The notes under the pieces: model-generated
What the model was told of the DNA's origin: nothing
Seen by the model: only the letters and a program-made list of their open reading frames with translations
Database searches by the model: none
In this document: piece by piece, positions 22,883 to 31,180 of the stretch
How the letters are laid out: each line of letters starts with the position of its first letter
Numbering within the stretch: position 1 is the first letter of the stretch
Made by a program: the position numbers and the translations under genes
Source of the DNA: JANPCX01 sp031431125
Lineage (GTDB): Bacteria; Pseudomonadota; Gammaproteobacteria; Burkholderiales; Burkholderiaceae_C
DNA length: 64,000 nucleotides
Direction: 5' to 3'
Assembly: GCA_031431125.1 (NCBI GenBank)
Contig: JANPCX010000018.1
Coordinates: 1 to 64,000, forward strand

Positions 22883-23742
22883 ACACGCAAGAGGCCAAGG
22901 GCCATATCGAGGTGCGTGGGCTGTCGATGTCATTTGGTGCGGCCCACCAGCGTATTGATGCGGTTCACGACGTGTCTTTGCATGTGGCGCCCGGTGAATT
23001 CATCTCTTTGATTGGGCCGTCTGGCTGCGGCAAGTCGACGCTGCTCAATGTGGTGGCTGGGTTTGCCAAGCCCACCCAGGGCAAGGTGTTGCTGGACGGG
23101 CAAGCCATAGCCGGTCCCAGCCCTGACCGCGGCGTGGTCTTCCAGCAGTACTCGCTTTTCCCCTGGATGTCGGTGCGCAAAAACGTGGAGTTCGGTTTGA
23201 AGATGCAGGGCGTCGGTTCCAACAAACGCGAAACCATGGCGCGCACCCTGCTCGGCTTGGCCGGTTTGTTGGCGTTTGAAAACCACTACCCGGATCAACT
23301 CTCGGGCGGCATGAAGCAGCGTGTGGGCATCGTGCGTGCTTTGGCCACCAGCCCGCAGGTGATGCTGATGGACGAACCCTTCGGCGCACTGGACTCGCAA
23401 ACCCGGGTGGTGATGCAGCAAATTCTCACCAACATTTGGCAGCGGTTTCGCTTGTCGGTGCTCTTCATCACGCATGACATTGAAGAGGCCATTTTTCTGT
23501 CTGACCGGGTTTATGTGATGACGGCCAGGCCCGGCCGCATCAAGGCGGAAATCGAGATTCCTCTGCCTCGGCCGCGCACGGCTGACATGATGTCGTCGAT
23601 CGAGTTCACGCAAATTCTGCACAAGCTGCGCAACCTGATCCGCGAAGAAAGCCTCGCCGCCATGGGCCACGAGCTGGAGCATGGCGGCTTGGAGGGCTTT
23701 TCCACCGAAGTGGGCCCCAGCGGCATGAAAGAGGTGGTGTGA
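22879..23742 (+). CDS. ABC transporter ATP-binding protein (SsuB/TauB type)
   Basis: 287 residues with Walker A GPSGCGKST (about 45-53), Q-loop, signature LSGGMKQR, Walker B VMLMDEPFGALD and switch His in LFITHDIEEA. The C-terminal extension of about 50 residues is of unknown role. It energises uptake with the 20476 and 21935 products. Confidence 0.95.
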   Translation: MNTQEAKGHIEVRGLSMSFGAAHQRIDAVHDVSLHVAPGEFISLIGPSGCGKSTLLNVVAGFAKPTQGKVLLDGQAIAGPSPDRGVVFQQYSLFPWMSVRKNVEFGLKMQGVGSNKRETMARTLLGLAGLLAFENHYPDQLSGGMKQRVGIVRALATSPQVMLMDEPFGALDSQTRVVMQQILTNIWQRFRLSVLFITHDIEEAIFLSDRVYVMTARPGRIKAEIEIPLPRPRTADMMSSIEFTQILHKLRNLIREESLAAMGHELEHGGLEGFSTEVGPSGMKEVV

Positions 23743-24059
23743 TGCAGCAGGCCATGGAAGACCCTGTGTGGCCCAGCGCCATCACCGACCACCAGCGTTC
23801 GGGCCTGCTGGAAATTGAGTGGCCCAATGGCGAGCGCAGCCAACTGCCGCATGCTTTGTTGCGCGCGCGTTGCCGCTGCGCTGCTTGCGAACAGGCGGCG
23901 CGAACCCAGGGCGCCCACCCCGCTTTGGTAGAGGACGTGCGCTTGGCCGAGATCCACACCGTGGGCGACAAAGGCCTCAACCTAGTCTTCAGCGATGGCC
24001 ACCGCCGAGGCATCTATCCCTGGCTTTATCTGCGTGAGCTGGGCGATTTGTCAAAATAG
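23742..24059 (+). CDS. DUF971-domain protein
   Basis: 105 residues in the shape of the gamma-butyrobetaine-hydroxylase-like N-terminal (DUF971) domain. It has a CRCAAC motif that could bind zinc or iron, and ends YPWLYLRELGDLSK as in the family. It overlaps the ATPase gene (TGATG). Members often occur near Fe-S cluster genes, so a redox-maturation role in this operon is conceivable. Confidence 0.8.
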   Translation: MQQAMEDPVWPSAITDHQRSGLLEIEWPNGERSQLPHALLRARCRCAACEQAARTQGAHPALVEDVRLAEIHTVGDKGLNLVFSDGHRRGIYPWLYLRELGDLSK

Positions 24060-24086
24060 CGGGTTCCGCACCTAATTTGAGTTTTT

Positions 24087-24863
24087 ATGGCCACCCACGC
24101 AACCGAGCGCGTTCTTGAAGTTCACCACTGGAACGACACGCTGTTTTCCTTTCGCACCACACGCAACCCGGCGCTGCGTTTTCGCAATGGCCACTTCATC
24201 ATGATTGGCCTGCCGGTGGACGGCAAACCGCTGCTGCGTGCCTACAGCGTGGCCAGCCCCAACCACGACGAGTACCTGGAATTCTTCAGCATCAAGGTGC
24301 CCAATGGCCCCTTGACCTCACGCTTGCAGCATTTGAAGGTGGGTGATGAAGTCATCGTCGGCAGCAAGCCCGTGGGCAGTTTGGTGATCGACGATTTACG
24401 CCCCGGCAAGCGGGTGTTTTTGCTCGCCACTGGCACGGGCCTGGCACCTTTCATGAGCATCATTCAAGACCCGGAGACGTACGAACGTTTCGAGCAAGTC
24501 ATCTTGATCCACGGGGTGCGCCAGGTGAACGAGCTGGCTTATGCCGACCTGATTGAACGCAAATTGCCCGAGCATGAGTTGTTGGGCGAGTATGTGAAGG
24601 GCAAGTTGCTCTACTACCCCACGGTGACGCGCGAGCCCTTCCGCAACCAAGGCCGCCTCACCGAGTTGCTGGACTCCGGCAAACTGTGCCAAGACCTGGG
24701 CATCGCGCCCTTGAACCCGGAAACCGACCGCGCCATGATTTGCGGCAACGCCGCCATGTTGGAAGACTCCTGCAAGGTGCTGGACCGCCACGGTTTCAAG
24801 ATCAGCCCGCGCCAAGGCGAGCTCGGTGACTACGTCATCGAACGCGCCTTTGTTGAAAAGTAG
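24087..24863 (+). CDS. fpr: Ferredoxin-NADP+ reductase
   Basis: The 258-residue enzyme has an N-terminal FAD-binding barrel (RAYSVASP at about 51-58; SIKVPNGPLTS) and a C-terminal NADP domain (LLATGTGLAPFMS; MICGNAAMLEDSC). It ends in YVIERAFVEK, the subclass I type. It equilibrates NADPH with ferredoxin/flavodoxin. It may supply the two ferredoxins of the upstream operon, although fpr also works as a general enzyme. Confidence 0.94.
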   Translation: MATHATERVLEVHHWNDTLFSFRTTRNPALRFRNGHFIMIGLPVDGKPLLRAYSVASPNHDEYLEFFSIKVPNGPLTSRLQHLKVGDEVIVGSKPVGSLVIDDLRPGKRVFLLATGTGLAPFMSIIQDPETYERFEQVILIHGVRQVNELAYADLIERKLPEHELLGEYVKGKLLYYPTVTREPFRNQGRLTELLDSGKLCQDLGIAPLNPETDRAMICGNAAMLEDSCKVLDRHGFKISPRQGELGDYVIERAFVEK

Positions 24864-24868
24864 GGGTG

Positions 24869-25107
24869 ACCCTAGAAACGACAGTTGACCGCTTCATTCC
24901 GCTGGAAGCACCTGATGAACATTGAGTTTTCTTCACACGACAACGCTCACGTCTTGGGTGAAAGCGCTACACGCCCGATTGAGCCGCGCTGCGGCGCGCT
25001 GGCCGCGTTGCTCCGCCTTGCGGGCATGTGCCCGCAGCGTTGTCACGCCTTGTCAGCCCACCGCATCGCAGCCCACTCGGGCGCGTCCAACCGTCGTTTC
25101 TAGGGTG
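24869..25107. repeat. 239-bp inverted-repeat element (MITE-like)
   Basis: The ends ACCCTAGAAACGACAGTTG and the inverse of CAACCGTCGTTTCTAGGGT match at 18 of 19 positions. The interior contains smaller hairpins and no convincing gene. It separates fpr from the sulfate-exporter-like gene, and its right end overlaps the likely GTG start of that gene. Confidence 0.65.
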
Positions 25108-26193
25108 TCCGAGCCCGGCCACCCACCACCGCCATCGGCTCCCCTCGGGGCAACAAGGGGGTCGGCTGCGGCTGGGCTAAGCCATCTTTGGGCGGCGGGC
25201 CGTGCATGTTGGTATGGCACCTTGTTGTGTGCCGTGGTGGCGTTGGCGGCCAGCCTGATTGCCCGTTTGCATGACGGGCCCCAGCTGCTCTATGCCTTGC
25301 TCTTCGGCGTGTCCTTCCATTTTTTGCACGACGATCCCAAGATCAAACCGGGGCTGCAGTTTTGTGCCAGCACGGTGTTGCGTTGGGGCGTGGCTTTGCT
25401 GGGCGCGCGTATCACGGCGAGTCAAATCGTGGCCTTGGGCTGGCCCACCGCGCTCACGGTGGTGGTTTGTGTTGCCAGCACCATCGCGCTGGGGATTTTT
25501 TTGGCGCGGCGCCTGGGTTTGACGAGTACCCAAGGTTTGTTGTCGGGCGGTGCCACCGCGATTTGTGGCGCTTCGGCCGCCTTGGCTATCTCGGCCGTGT
25601 TGCCCAAGAGCCGCGAACAAGAACGTTTCACCTTGATGGTGGTGGTGACGGTGACGTGTTTCTCCACCATCGCCATGCTGCTCTACCCCTTGATCGCCCG
25701 CGCCCTGGGTTTGTCACCCGCGCATGCCGGCTTGTTTTTGGGCGGCTCCATTCATGATGTGGCCCAGGTGGTGGGTGCGGGTTACCTGATGGGCACCGCT
25801 ACCGGCGACAACGCCACCGTGGTGAAACTCTTTCGTGTGGCTTTGCTCGTGCTGGTGGTGGCCGCGGTGTCCTTAGCTTATGCCAAGCGCCATGCTGCGC
25901 CTGAAGAAGGGGCAGCCTTGTTGCCCCGGCCTGCTCTGGTGCCCCGGTTTTTGTGGGTGTTCATGGTGCTGGTGATGGTCAATTCCTTCTGGGGCATTCC
26001 GACCGCTGCACAACCCGTCATTCAAGAAGTGGCCCGGGGTTGTTTGGTGGTGGCCATCACAGGTTTGGGTGTCAAAACCTCGTTCCGGTCGTTGTTCCAA
26101 ACCGGCTGGCGTCCTTTGGCGTTGATGTTGGCGGAAACTTTGTGGCTGGCGGCGGCCGTGTTGGTGGGGGTGTTTGTTTTACGGGCCAGCTGA
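25105..26193 (+). CDS. YeiH/UPF0324-family membrane protein
   Basis: About 362 residues with roughly ten membrane helices and the family segments FLHDDPKIKPGLQF, LLGARITASQIVALG, GGATAICGASAALAI and GGSIHDVAQVVGAGY. The family is annotated as putative sulfate exporters without firm proof. The GTG at 25105 is the first start outside most of the upstream repeat. Its ~30 N-terminal residues are low-complexity, so the true start may be later. Confidence 0.82.
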   Translation: MSEPGHPPPPSAPLGATRGSAAAGLSHLWAAGRACWYGTLLCAVVALAASLIARLHDGPQLLYALLFGVSFHFLHDDPKIKPGLQFCASTVLRWGVALLGARITASQIVALGWPTALTVVVCVASTIALGIFLARRLGLTSTQGLLSGGATAICGASAALAISAVLPKSREQERFTLMVVVTVTCFSTIAMLLYPLIARALGLSPAHAGLFLGGSIHDVAQVVGAGYLMGTATGDNATVVKLFRVALLVLVVAAVSLAYAKRHAAPEEGAALLPRPALVPRFLWVFMVLVMVNSFWGIPTAAQPVIQEVARGCLVVAITGLGVKTSFRSLFQTGWRPLALMLAETLWLAAAVLVGVFVLRAS

Positions 26194-26213
26194 GCCACCC
26201 GCTACAGTTCGCC

Positions 26214-26861
26214 ATGACTTATCAATTGCATGACGGGCCCCCGGGCCAAGGTACCGGTGAATTTTTGCGTTTGGCCCTGGAAGTCGCAGGTGCGCCGTAT
26301 GTCGATGTCGGGCGTGGCAGCGAGGCTGCGTTGCACAGCGCAACGCAAGACAGCCGCCAACCCCACCCGCCTTTCGCCACGCCCTTTCTCAAAGACGGCG
26401 ACTTGGTGATGGGCCAGACGGCGGCCATCCTGCACCACCTCGCCCCGGTGCTCAAACTCGTGGCCCGCAGCGAACAGGCGCGGGTCTGGACGCAGCAAAT
26501 TCAGCTCACCATTGAAGACATGCTGTTGGAGACCGAAGCGGCCCAAGCATCCCACACGGCGCCCGCCTTCGGCCGCGAACGCATACCGCTGTGTTTGCAG
26601 TGGTTCGAAACCATCATCACCCGCAACCCCGCCGGCCCGCGCCACCTGGTGGCGGGCAAACTCAGTTATGCCGACCTGTCGCTGTTTCAGCTGGTCGACA
26701 CATGGCGCCACGTTTGTTCCGAGGACAGCGCAGCCGCTTTGGCGCGCACGCCGATGCTGGCGGCCCTGCTGCGGAGAGTGGCCGCGCTGCCCAAGGTGGC
26801 GGCCTATCTGCGCAGCGAGCGGCGGTTGGCGTGGGTGACAAGCCCTTCGCACGCGAGCTAG
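26214..26861 (+). CDS. Glutathione S-transferase family protein
   Basis: 215 residues with a thioredoxin-like N-terminal domain (a divergent GSH site around QTAAILHHL) and an all-helical C-terminal domain (YADLSLFQLVDTW). The stop codon TAG is the first three bases of the palindromic element at 26859-27127, so the original C-terminus may have been different. Substrate unknown. Confidence 0.8.
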   Translation: MTYQLHDGPPGQGTGEFLRLALEVAGAPYVDVGRGSEAALHSATQDSRQPHPPFATPFLKDGDLVMGQTAAILHHLAPVLKLVARSEQARVWTQQIQLTIEDMLLETEAAQASHTAPAFGRERIPLCLQWFETIITRNPAGPRHLVAGKLSYADLSLFQLVDTWRHVCSEDSAAALARTPMLAALLRRVAALPKVAAYLRSERRLAWVTSPSHAS

Positions 26862-27127
26862 GGCCTGTTCACACTGCGGATGCCAGTGCGAACGTGGTCA
26901 TTGAGGCGCAGAGCAAGGCGTACGGCGCTGCCAAGGCTCTTCGCCTTGGCGAGACGTGCAACGCTGTGCTGCGCCCCAATGACCACGTTCCCGAAGGGTT
27001 GTTCCCCAAAAGGCCTTGCGCGGCGTTGCGAAGCCTCGCCGGGGGCCAACCCCGGCTTCGTTTTGCGCCTTGCTCAAGGCCTTTTGAAGAACAACGCATC
27101 TGGCATCCGCAGTGTGAACAGGCCCTA
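26859..27127. repeat. 269-bp MITE-like element with perfect 28-bp inverted ends
   Basis: The ends, TAGGGCCTGTTCACACTGCG and eight further bases, are exact inverted repeats with TA at both extremities, as expected for insertion into a TA target. The interior is a long imperfect palindrome without a transposase gene. It supplies the stop codon of the upstream GST gene. The rest of 27128-27344 shows no gene. Confidence 0.8.
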
Positions 27128-27344
27128 CACTTCCCACATGTCATTCGTGCACACGCTTTTTCCAACCTGCGACCACCCGGTCGCGGTGGCGTGCGCGTCG
27201 AAACACGCAAAAACCCAGCTCATCTGACCGGAGCTGTGGTTCCGTCCTCAGATGAGCGACGGAACCGAGCTTGCTTCCGCACGACCCGCCCCTTCGCTGA
27301 TCCAAAGACGGTTGAACCCTTGGTCAACCAACGAAGGATCTGCC

Positions 27345-28244
27345 ATGCCTGCTCAACTTGTTTCTTCTTTCCGTGGCCTGTGGGTGCCACTCGTGACGCC
27401 CTTTCGAGACGGCGCCGTCGACCATGAGGCGCTGGCGGCGCTGGTGCGTTCGCTGCGGCCCACGGGCATCGCCGGTTTGGTGGTGTGTGGATCGACCGGC
27501 GAGGCGGCCGCGCTCGACGCCGATGAGCAGTGGGCTTGTTTGGACACCGTGGCGCGCCATGCCGGCGACCTGCCTTTGGTGATGGGGCTCAGCGGCTACC
27601 ACCTGGGCGACACCCTGGGCTGGGTCCGCACACTCTGTGGCCTGGCGGCTTCCCACCTTCCGAGTTTGCGTGGTCTCTTGCTGCCGGCGCCGCACTACGT
27701 CCGGCCTTCACAAGACGGCCTGTGCCATTGGTTTGAGACGCTCGCCGATGCGAGTTCCTTGCCCATCATCGTCTACGACATTCCCTATCGAACTGGCAGC
27801 GTGATCACACGCGACACCCTGCTGCGTTTGGCGGCCCATCCCAACATTCATGCCTTGAAGGACTGTGGCGGTGACGCGGCCAAGACCTTGGCCGTGATTG
27901 CCGACGGCCGACTCGGGGTGCTGGCCGGAGAGGACTTGCAACTTTTCTCCACCGTAGCCGCAGGCGGCGTGGGTGCCATCGCCGCCAGTGCCCATTTGCA
28001 CACCGCACGTTTCGTGGAGGTGCTGAACGCGCTGGACCGTCAGGACCTCGCGGCCGCACGTGCGGCATGGTGGCCTTTGCTGCCTCTGATCGAGGCGCTC
28101 TTCGATGAGCCCAACCCAGGCCCTTTGAAAGCCGCGTTGGCGCGGCGCGGATTGATGCGCGGGGAGTTGCGGCCGCCGATGACCGCTGCTTCTGCCGCAT
28201 TGTGCGAACGCCTGGACAAGCTCGTGCAGGCGCTGGAGGTTTAG
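27345..28244 (+). CDS. Dihydrodipicolinate synthase/N-acetylneuraminate lyase family aldolase
   Basis: A start at 27345 (AAGGAT site) gives 299 residues in a TIM barrel. Family motifs are GSTGEAAAL, the catalytic Tyr in IIVYDIPYRTG, and the Schiff-base Lys in HALKDCGG. This could be the lysine-pathway DapA or a catabolic paralogue. No lysine gene is adjacent, so the substrate is open. It overlaps the 3' end of psd on the other strand by 4 bp. Confidence 0.87.
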   Translation: MPAQLVSSFRGLWVPLVTPFRDGAVDHEALAALVRSLRPTGIAGLVVCGSTGEAAALDADEQWACLDTVARHAGDLPLVMGLSGYHLGDTLGWVRTLCGLAASHLPSLRGLLLPAPHYVRPSQDGLCHWFETLADASSLPIIVYDIPYRTGSVITRDTLLRLAAHPNIHALKDCGGDAAKTLAVIADGRLGVLAGEDLQLFSTVAAGGVGAIAASAHLHTARFVEVLNALDRQDLAAARAAWWPLLPLIEALFDEPNPGPLKAALARRGLMRGELRPPMTAASAALCERLDKLVQALEV

Positions 28245-29137
28245 ACGCCGCTCAACTGCCCCATCACCTCGCCCATGCGAATCCCTCCGCCTGCACGCCA
28301 CGCTGGATTGAATTGCATCGGCCCCTTGGGGAGCAACATGACGACGGTGGAGCCCAGCAAAAAGCGGCCCATCTCGTCGCCCTGGGTCAAAGATACGCTC
28401 GCGCCGTCGTAGTGCCAAGTGCGAACATCCTTCGTGCGTGGCGGGTTGACGATGCCGTGCCAGGTGGTGGCCATGCTGCCCACGATGGTGGCGCCGACCA
28501 GCACCAGCACCATGGGGCCGTTGGGCGTGTCGAACAAACACACCACACGTTCATTGCGCGCAAAAAGGCCGGGCACGCCTTGGGCGGTGGTGGGGTTGAC
28601 CGAGAACAAATCGCCGGGCACATAGACCATGCGGCGCAGCAGGCCGTCGCATGGCATGTGGATGCGGTGGTAGTCGCGTGGGCTCAAGTAAAGCGTGGCG
28701 AAGTGGCCGTCTTGGAATTGCTGGGCCAAACCAGCGTCACCACCGACCAAGGCAGTGCTGCTGTAGCGGTGGCCCTTGGCCTGAAAAATTTGATCGTGCT
28801 GAATGCGACCGAATTGGCTGATGGCACCGTCCACCGGGCTCACCCAAGTGGCTTGCGCCATCGGCCGCGCGCCGGGCTTCAGGGCACGGGTGAAGAAGTC
28901 GTTGAAGCTGGCGTAGTGCGCTGGGTTCGGGTCCAGCGCCTCGGCCATGTTCACGCCATAGCGGCGGATGAACCATTCGATGAGCCGAGCCGTGCGCGCG
29001 CCGCTGCGTTTGTTGGCAATGAAGCCAGCGAACCGTGTGAGGCCGTGTTGCGGCGTCAGGTACTGCGGCAAAACACGCCAGCGCGCGGCGGGATCGGCAG
29101 GGGCGGTGAGGTCGAAATCAGGTGGAGAAGAAGACAA
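28241..29137 (-). CDS. psd: Phosphatidylserine decarboxylase proenzyme
   Basis: 298 residues with the His-containing YHRIHMPCDG motif and the LGST self-cleavage site (FLLGSTVVML) whose Ser becomes the pyruvoyl group. The inner-membrane enzyme makes phosphatidylethanolamine. Length and motifs are complete. Confidence 0.95.
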   Translation of the reverse strand: MSSSPPDFDLTAPADPAARWRVLPQYLTPQHGLTRFAGFIANKRSGARTARLIEWFIRRYGVNMAEALDPNPAHYASFNDFFTRALKPGARPMAQATWVSPVDGAISQFGRIQHDQIFQAKGHRYSSTALVGGDAGLAQQFQDGHFATLYLSPRDYHRIHMPCDGLLRRMVYVPGDLFSVNPTTAQGVPGLFARNERVVCLFDTPNGPMVLVLVGATIVGSMATTWHGIVNPPRTKDVRTWHYDGASVSLTQGDEMGRFLLGSTVVMLLPKGPMQFNPAWRAGGGIRMGEVMGQLSGV

Positions 29138-29244
29138 ATGGCAGCCCCATACGAAGGTGGCTGCGATTGTATCGAGCGTGTTTCAGCCAAAGGCGCACAA
29201 GGGATGCACCTTCGTGACCGTAGCGCGTCAAGCGCTGCCGACCC

Positions 29245-29406
29245 TCACAGACCGGCTTCGCGCAGACGCTGGACCAGGTCTTTTTCTTCGCGGTGGACGG
29301 CGCGTCGCTCAGGCCGGTGCACACCCACTTTGCGCCGCATCATGAAGGCGACAAGTGGGTTGCGCGGTTTGGGCGCGGCGACGGTGATTTTGTTTTGGTT
29401 TTTCAT
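29245..29406 (-). CDS. Small KPRNP-family protein, copy B
   Basis: This 53-residue basic protein is homologous to the product of 3203-3367. It shares APKPRNPLVAF-like and KDLVQRLREAGL segments. A GGGAGAG site precedes the ATG. It is preceded on its strand by a terminator-like hairpin (29494-29529) and the small ORF at 29560-29730, the same order as in copy A but without tRNAs. Function unknown. Confidence 0.72.
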   Translation of the reverse strand: MKNQNKITVAAPKPRNPLVAFMMRRKVGVHRPERRAVHREEKDLVQRLREAGL

Positions 29407-29493
29407 GTGGACTCTCCCTGTTCTATCGGTCGTTCTGTAGCAAAAATTCAGCCAGGTCTTGGGTTCATATTGGCGGGTTGAGGAAAAAAGCAC

Positions 29494-29529
29494 GAAAAAA
29501 AGGCCCGATCCGCTGGTGGGAACCGGGCC
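29494..29529 (-). terminator. Terminator/attenuator hairpin of cassette B
   Basis: On the minus strand a ~10-bp hairpin (GGCCCGGTTC with GGATCGGGCC) is followed by seven T. It corresponds to the hairpin at 3901-3935. Confidence 0.7.
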
Positions 29530-29559
29530 GCTCTTTGCTGAGCATGAAGGATGCGCGTT

Positions 29560-29730
29560 TTAAGCGGCATCCTCTCCCGGTGGGTTCGAAATTCGGTGGT
29601 TGACTGTGGTGGGTGTGGGGTTGAAGGCTTTGCGGTTCAATCGTGACGCTCGCTGCGGTGTGTTGCCAAGGACGCGCTGCCACTGCGCAAAGGCAGTGAA
29701 GGCGTGGATGAAGGCAGGGTTTGATTTCAC
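29560..29730 (-). CDS. Small VKS-type protein, copy B
   Basis: The 56-residue ORF starts at a GTG (VKSNPAFIHA) and ends PPGEDAA. It is basic in the middle and has no known domain. Its counterpart is at 3965-4129. The similarity in start, ending and gene order supports coding, although the ribosome-binding site is weak. Confidence 0.5.
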   Translation of the reverse strand: MKSNPAFIHAFTAFAQWQRVLGNTPQRASRLNRKAFNPTPTTVNHRISNPPGEDAA

Positions 29731-29894
29731 AATGGGTTGCACAAGCAAGGCGTCGCGAGTGGTTTGGTGTTGTAGCGTTGGTGTGATGGTGAAGCGCGCC
29801 GCGCAACGCGTCAATATCTGTGAGCCCCTCAAATAAGGGATGCGTGAAAACAAGTGGGTTACATGACACATCGGCACCACAGCAGCGCCACAAC

Positions 29895-30800
29895 ATGAAC
29901 GGTTTGAAACGCCGTGACTGGTTGTGTCACATGTTGGTGATGGGGGCCGGCACAACCGCTGGCTTGGCAGCATGCAGCGTGGCGCCGCGTTCAGGCTCGT
30001 CTTGGGCCCGTCCACTGCGCGGCCCGACAGTCGCTCTTTTGGGGGAGGTGCACGACAACGCCGACCTGCAAACCCAGCGTTGGCGCGGCTTGCAAGCGGC
30101 CGTCCAAGCAGGCTGGCGGCCCACGCTGGTGATGGAACAGTTCGATACAGACCAGCAGTCCGCGATCGACGCCGCGCGTTTGGCGCGACCCCGCGATGTG
30201 GCCAATTTAGTGGCCCAGGCGAGCCCACCGACAGCCGCTGGCATGCAAGCATGGGACTGGCCGCTTTACTACCCTGTGATCGAACTCGCGCTGGCACACG
30301 ACCTGCCCCTTCGCGCTGCCAATTTGCCACGCGATCAAGCGCGCCGTTTGGTGCGCGGCGGATGGGCGGCGGTGTTCAGTGCAGATCAACAGCAGGCCTT
30401 GGGCTTGCTCGGTGCGGTGCCTGCCATGCTGCAAGCCGCTCAAGAACGGGAAGTGGACCTGGGCCACTGCGGCGCTTTGCCCGCATCCGTCCTACCCGGC
30501 ATGGCCCGAGCGCAAATGGCGCGTGACGCCGTGATGGCGGATGTGCTGCGTGAAGCCCTGCGGGCGCGTCCGGGACAGGGTGCCGTGTTGATCGCCGGCA
30601 ATGGCCATGTGCGACGCGACCTCGGTGTGTCGCAGTGGCTGGCCGCGTTGCCTGCACAGCCATTGTGGGTGGTGGGTTTTGTCGAGTCGACGCCAGCCGC
30701 AGGGATGTACGACGAGGTGGTGCTGGGCGCAGCAGCCAAACGAGAGGATCCCTGCGCCGCCTTCAAACCTTCCGCTGCACCACAGAAGTTGGCGCCGTGA
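29895..30800 (+). CDS. ChaN/DUF399-like lipoprotein
   Basis: The 301-residue protein has a twin-Arg-like N-terminus (MNGLKRRDWL) and a lipobox-like LAACS at about 23-27. The body has the ChaN-family pattern (ALLGEVHDNADLQ, VMEQFDTDQQ, IAGNGHVRRDLGV). ChaN proteins bind heme at the cell envelope; here that is inference. The ATG at 29895 is chosen because the upstream open frame has no signal sequence. Confidence 0.78.
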   Translation: MNGLKRRDWLCHMLVMGAGTTAGLAACSVAPRSGSSWARPLRGPTVALLGEVHDNADLQTQRWRGLQAAVQAGWRPTLVMEQFDTDQQSAIDAARLARPRDVANLVAQASPPTAAGMQAWDWPLYYPVIELALAHDLPLRAANLPRDQARRLVRGGWAAVFSADQQQALGLLGAVPAMLQAAQEREVDLGHCGALPASVLPGMARAQMARDAVMADVLREALRARPGQGAVLIAGNGHVRRDLGVSQWLAALPAQPLWVVGFVESTPAAGMYDEVVLGAAAKREDPCAAFKPSAAPQKLAP

Positions 30801-31041
30801 TCGTCTCCATCCCGCCCAACCAGCGCATCGCTTGTTCACGCGAGTCGCCGCACATGTCCTCAGACGGCTGCAGCGAGCTGCACACGGCGGGACGGTCGGG
30901 GTGACCGAAGATGGCGCAGCGCAAGTCGGCGGTCAATTGCACACAAGGCACACCCGCCGGTTTGCCATTTGGCATGCCGGGGATGGGGCTGGAGATGGAT
31001 GGCGCGATGCAGCAAGCGGCGCACTGGGGGCGGCAGTTCAT
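30763..31041 (-). CDS. YkgJ-family zinc/iron-chelating cluster protein
   Basis: 92 residues starting MNCRPQCAACC, with further cysteines (GVPCVQL, RCAIFG, AVCSSL), the conserved Cys pattern of the YkgJ family (a probable Fe- or Zn-binding cluster). It overlaps the 3' end of the ChaN-like gene on the opposite strand by 38 bp. Confidence 0.85.
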   Translation of the reverse strand: MNCRPQCAACCIAPSISSPIPGMPNGKPAGVPCVQLTADLRCAIFGHPDRPAVCSSLQPSEDMCGDSREQAMRWLGGMETITAPTSVVQRKV

Positions 31042-31180
31042 GGTGCTGACTTTATCGACTGAAAAGCGCGCAGCTTGACTTGTTGCAACCTCGGTGATGC
31101 CGAGCAAGCGCATCAGAACTTTGGGTCGCACCAGCTCGCCGAAGTGGCGAGACCCCAACCTGGTGAAGCCGCGCGCCGGA

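Noticed and set aside
24885..25103. 72-codon plus-strand frame between fpr and the YeiH gene
   Set aside because: It lies wholly inside the inverted-repeat element and its composition looks like translated palindromes.
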